Shown: one piece after another, positions 6,500 through 8,519 of the stretch
Position numbering within the stretch: position 1 is the stretch's first letter
How the letters are laid out: every line of letters starts with the position of its first letter
NCBI GenBank assembly: GCA_934511335.1
Contig: CAKSWL010000081.1
Location: forward strand, 1-8,519
DNA from: an uncultured Cloacibacillus sp.
GTDB lineage: Bacteria > Synergistota > Synergistia > Synergistales > Synergistaceae
DNA: 8,519 nt
Direction of reading: 5' to 3'
The notes under the pieces: model-generated
Database searches by the model: none
The model's input: only the letters and a program-made list of their open reading frames with translations
What the model was told of the DNA's origin: nothing
Translations under genes and position numbers: made by a program

Positions 6500-6523
6500 A
6501 AAAATCCCTCCTGCGTATATAGT

Positions 6524-6550
6524 AAAAGGGGCCTGTCTCTCGACAGGCCC
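6524..6550 (-). terminator. Intrinsic terminator inside the cysE leader (attenuator)
   Basis: On the minus strand GGGCCTGTC (6550-6542) and GACAGGCCC (6537-6529) form a perfect 9-bp stem with a GAGA tetraloop, followed by CTTTTA. It works only in the minus direction, because no T-run follows on the + strand. The nearest gene upstream (6804-7403) runs the other way, so this terminator can only act on the cysE transcript. It ends 12 nt before the cysE ribosome binding site, which is where an attenuator is expected. Confidence 0.85.
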
Positions 6551-6597
6551 ATCAATATAACGATGTCGACAACGTAAAAAACTATCCGCCTGCGGCT

Positions 6598-6693
6598 CTA
6601 TAAGTACAGCCCGATCGGCTGTACGGTTTTTAAATGAGAAGCCGTACAACAACATGACTTATTGGCGAAAATCAACGCGGTCATCTTTTCCAT
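6598..6693 (-). CDS. Cysteine-rich leader peptide of cysE, 31 codons with Cys-Cys-Cys
   Basis: This small frame starts [13 protein letters not shown], then carries three consecutive TGT codons (Cys14-16 at 6654-6646), and ends in VQPIGLYL and TAG at 6600-6598. I propose it is a regulatory peptide. When charged tRNA-Cys is scarce, the ribosome would stall at codons 14-16 and change folding of the downstream RNA. It lies 98 nt upstream of cysE on the same strand, between the promoter and the leader terminator. The ATG at 6693 is about 0-1 nt from the predicted transcription start, so the message may be leaderless. A second in-frame ATG (codon 4, 6684) has a weak GGAAAAG in front. It was too short to stand out by length. 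The Cys run, the in-frame stop just after the first hairpins, and the downstream cysteine gene make it credible. Confidence 0.78.
   Translation of the reverse strand: MEKMTALIFANKSCCCTASHLKTVQPIGLYL
6604..6647 (-). promoter_or_regulatory. Mutually exclusive hairpins A and B of the cysE attenuator
   Basis: Hairpin A pairs GTACGG (6647-6642) with CCGTAC (6626-6621). Hairpin B pairs GTACAGCC (6624-6617) with GGCTGTAC (6611-6604) around a 5-nt loop. They share 6624-6621, so only one can form. The 5' arm of A begins within the third Cys codon and would be covered by a ribosome stalled there, which would favour B. Both hairpins lie inside the leader peptide frame, and its stop codon follows B by 3 nt. 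Confidence 0.65.
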
Positions 6694-6700
6694 GGCTTAC

Positions 6701-6729
6701 ATTCTATAGGCTTTAGGGACGATTGGCAA
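6701..6729 (-). promoter_or_regulatory. Probable sigma-70 promoter of the cysE leader transcript
   Basis: On the minus strand TTGCCA (6729-6724) and TAGAAT (6706-6701) are 17 nt apart, four and five matches to the consensus hexamers respectively. Predicted start is 6694-6693, on or beside the leader peptide ATG. It gives a leader of about 195 nt before cysE. It shares the 110-nt divergent gap with the GNAT-like gene, for which I see no clear promoter. Confidence 0.7.
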
Positions 6730-6803
6730 GCCTCGCTTTTTATCGTCCGACAACTTAAAATACTTTTGAAAGAGAACGAAAAAAGAGGGGAGGCCCTTCA
6801 GGG

Positions 6804-7403
6804 ATGAAAAAGATCAATCGTGCCGGCGTCGAAGCGCTGGCGGCGGACCGGATCGGGGAGGCGGCGGGATTGGCGGCCCTCTGCATGGCCGACAATTCCT
6901 ACTATACTGACCTTTACCGGGGGCTGCCGCGACGCGAGAGGCTCTCCCTGATGCGCGAACGCATCAAAAATACCCTCGTCTACTGCGCGGCAAACGACGG
7001 GCTTTTCGGCGTGACCGGCGGCCGGGGGCTCGCCGCTTATGAGTATCTGGTCGATTACCGCAAATTAAAGGAGGAGAGGCCCGCGCTCTTTTGCACGATC
7101 TTCAGCTATGGCGACGCCGCCGGCGAGGCGCCGCACCTGCGCGAGATCGAGCGCCGCCTCGCGGAGCTTCTCGCCGCCGGGAGGCGGATAACCTACATCC
7201 TCGGATGCGGCGTCGCCCCGTGGGCCAGAAAGAGCATCTCCACGCTGGCGGCGATGGCGCACTTCAACAAAAGGCTGCTCTTGAGCGAAGAGGTGATCGC
7301 CGCCGATTTTTCAAACCGCGCGCTGCTTTCCCTCTGCGCCAGGCACGGGTCCTTTGAGATAACCGCGTTAGGCCGGGACTACTGGTTTTTCCTCAGAAGA
7401 TAA
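6804..7403 (+). CDS. Putative GNAT-like acetyltransferase, tentative
   Basis: The 199-residue soluble protein is not firmly recognised. Its outline suggests a GNAT fold. There is an N-terminal helix pair (EAAGLAALCMADNSYYTDLY, 19-38), a beta strand at NDGLFGVTGGRGLAAYEYLV (64-83), and a central strand TYILGCGVAPWARKSISTLA (130-149) where GNAT enzymes bind the acetyl-CoA pyrophosphate. A C-terminal FSNRALLSLCARHGSFEITA (169-188) echoes the usual Asn-x-x-Ala...Tyr-x-x-x-Gly-Phe motif. The canonical Q/RxxGxG/A loop is not clearly present, so activity is uncertain. The ribosome binding site GGGGAGG (6787-6793) lies 10 nt before the ATG. The gene is divergent from cysE and convergent with the TRAP permease, and has its own terminator. 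A link to cysteine metabolism is only positional. Confidence 0.6.
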   Translation: MKKINRAGVEALAADRIGEAAGLAALCMADNSYYTDLYRGLPRRERLSLMRERIKNTLVYCAANDGLFGVTGGRGLAAYEYLVDYRKLKEERPALFCTIFSYGDAAGEAPHLREIERRLAELLAAGRRITYILGCGVAPWARKSISTLAAMAHFNKRLLLSEEVIAADFSNRALLSLCARHGSFEITALGRDYWFFLRR

Positions 7404-7433
7404 CGGGCCCGCGGGGAGCCCGTTATCTTTTTT
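7397..7433 (+). terminator. Intrinsic terminator of the GNAT-like gene
   Basis: AAGATAACGGGC (7397-7408) pairs perfectly with GCCCGTTATCTT (7418-7429) around a 9-nt loop; the last two pairs use the start of a T6 run (7428-7433). The stop codon TAA at 7401-7403 is inside the 5' arm. On the minus strand the hairpin is followed only by TCTTCTGAGG, so it is a weak terminator for the convergent TRAP permease gene. Confidence 0.93.
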
Positions 7434-7468
7434 ATCGACCGCTCTATTTTCCGCGCGGCGAACGGTGC

Positions 7469-8519
7469 TTACGCCGCCGCCGTGACCGAGGTATTTTTCT
7501 TTCCCAACCTTACTAGGATTATCCAGGTTACGGCAACACCGGCCGCGCCGATCGTCGTGATAAGCTGACTCGGCGAAAGCCCCATAATGGCGAAGACGAC
7601 GAAGACCAGCCGCTCCCAAAGCTTGAGGTCGCGGTTCAGGTAGCCCATCATCGCAAAGCCGAAGCCGAAGCAGGCCGCCACGCAGGCGAGGATGCCGTAG
7701 GCGTTCTGCAGCAAAGACCCCTGCAAAAGTATGCCCGGGTCGTAGCAGAAGGCGAAGGGCGTGACGAATGAGAGGAAGCCGAGCTTGCAGGCGGTAAAGC
7801 CCGTCTTGTTCGGCTCGGAACCCGCGATCGAGGCCGCCGCATAGGCCGCGAGGGCGACCGGCGGCGTGATGTTCGAGATTATCGCGTAGTAAAAGACGAA
7901 CATGTGGGCGGAGAGCGCCGAAAAGCCAAGCTTCGTGAGGATGGGGACGCCGAGGGCCGAAGCGAGGATGTAAGCGCCCGTCGTCGGCATCCCCATCCCC
8001 AAGATCAAGGAGACGATCATGACGAGGAAGAGCGCGAGTAAAGGGACACCGCTCGTAAAGGCCAGCACAAGGCCGACGAGCTTGACGCCGACGCCGGTCA
8101 GCGATACGGAGGCAAGTACGATGCCCGCCGTCGCGCAGGCGACGCAGACGAGCGTGATGTTCTTCACCCCGCCGTAGATGGCGTCGACGATGGCCTTCGG
8201 CCCCATGCGCTTATCCGGCTGCGGCAGTGATACGAGCCAGGATAGGACGACGCCGATCGCCGCGGCGCGCATCGGCGTCATGCCGACGAAGAGAAAATAT
8301 ACGAGCCCGATGATCGGCAGGAAGAGGTAGGCTTTTTTCAGCACCTGCTTCTTGTCGGGAAGATCCTCGGGCGAAAGCCCCTTGAGGCCGCGCTTCATCG
8401 CTTCGAGGCGTATCATGAGGAAGACCGCCGCGTAGTAGAGGATCGCCGGCGTGATCGCCGCGATGATGATATCGACAAAGGGAACGCCTAAAAAAGAGGC
8501 CATAAGAAAAGCGCCCGCG
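7469..8519 (-). CDS. TRAP transporter fused permease (DctQM-type), C-terminal part, 5' end outside the window
   Basis: This is the membrane component of a TRAP transporter, taking ligand from a periplasmic binding protein and moving it with an ion gradient. 349 residues are visible. The frame is open through the right edge, and AGAFLMASFLGVP around the ATG at 8503 is internal family sequence, so that ATG is not the start. Multiple hydrophobic segments are visible, beginning IIIAAITPAILYYAAVFLMI. The conserved transport signature is GMGMPTTGAYILASALGVP, followed by HMFVFYYAIISNITPPVALA and YAAASIAGSEPNKTGF. The layout matches the large fused 4TM/12TM permeases that normally partner with TAXI-family binding proteins, not with DctP. 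The extreme C-terminus has further helices and ends SVTAAA. Its binding protein would lie beyond the right edge, if adjacent. Confidence 0.93.
   Translation of the reverse strand, partial: AGAFLMASFLGVPFVDIIIAAITPAILYYAAVFLMIRLEAMKRGLKGLSPEDLPDKKQVLKKAYLFLPIIGLVYFLFVGMTPMRAAAIGVVLSWLVSLPQPDKRMGPKAIVDAIYGGVKNITLVCVACATAGIVLASVSLTGVGVKLVGLVLAFTSGVPLLALFLVMIVSLILGMGMPTTGAYILASALGVPILTKLGFSALSAHMFVFYYAIISNITPPVALAAYAAASIAGSEPNKTGFTACKLGFLSFVTPFAFCYDPGILLQGSLLQNAYGILACVAACFGFGFAMMGYLNRDLKLWERLVFVVFAIMGLSPSQLITTIGAAGVAVTWIILVRLGKKNTSVTAAA

Noticed and set aside
6500..6655. In-frame N-terminal extension of CysE by 52 residues
   Set aside because: The extension would run through the attenuator hairpins, while the ATG at 6499 has an excellent AGGAGGG and gives the normal family N-terminus.
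6500..6700. T-box riboswitch ahead of cysE
   Set aside because: No T-box sequence (GGUGGNACCGCG-like) or specifier stem found; the poly-Cys reading frame explains the leader better.

Overview
The window is about 58% GC and looks chromosomal. It reads as a Synergistota-type anaerobe, possibly Cloacibacillus-like. This is an inference from the ylxM-ffh-rpsP-khpA-rimM-trmD gene order, two TRAP transport genes within 4 kb, and a TrmD that runs into a second methyltransferase domain. No database search was possible.

Left third (1-3700, minus strand): one tight translation and protein-export operon, read right to left from a perfect-consensus sigma-70 promoter at 3666-3694: ylxM, ffh, rpsP, khpA, rimM, trmD. 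The junctions are short or overlapping, except for 126 nt between ffh and rpsP. trmD runs off the left edge and appears to be fused to a TM1570-like RNA methyltransferase domain.

3700-4200: no intact gene. On the + strand lies a frameshifted remnant of the C-terminal end of an IS256-family transposase. A strong inverted repeat at 4207-4239 ends the next minus-strand gene.

4273-5430: a monocistronic DctP-family TRAP solute-binding protein with its own promoter and a roughly 115-nt leader, but no permease beside it. From about 5430 to 5780 lies an AT-rich gap holding a GC-rich island with two strong inverted repeats. It may be an unknown small RNA or simply terminators.

5783-6730 is the most interesting part. 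cysE (serine O-acetyltransferase, which commits serine to cysteine synthesis) sits behind a leader of about 195 nt. That leader contains a promoter, a 31-codon reading frame with three consecutive Cys codons (TGT TGT TGT), mutually exclusive hairpins, and an intrinsic terminator just ahead of the cysE ribosome binding site. This is the architecture of cysteine-responsive ribosome-mediated attenuation. The leader peptide start lies essentially at the predicted transcription start, so it may be leaderless.

6804-7440: a divergent, weakly recognisable GNAT-like acetyltransferase with a strong terminator. 7469-8519: the C-terminal part of a fused TRAP permease on the minus strand, cut by the right edge and convergent with the GNAT-like gene.
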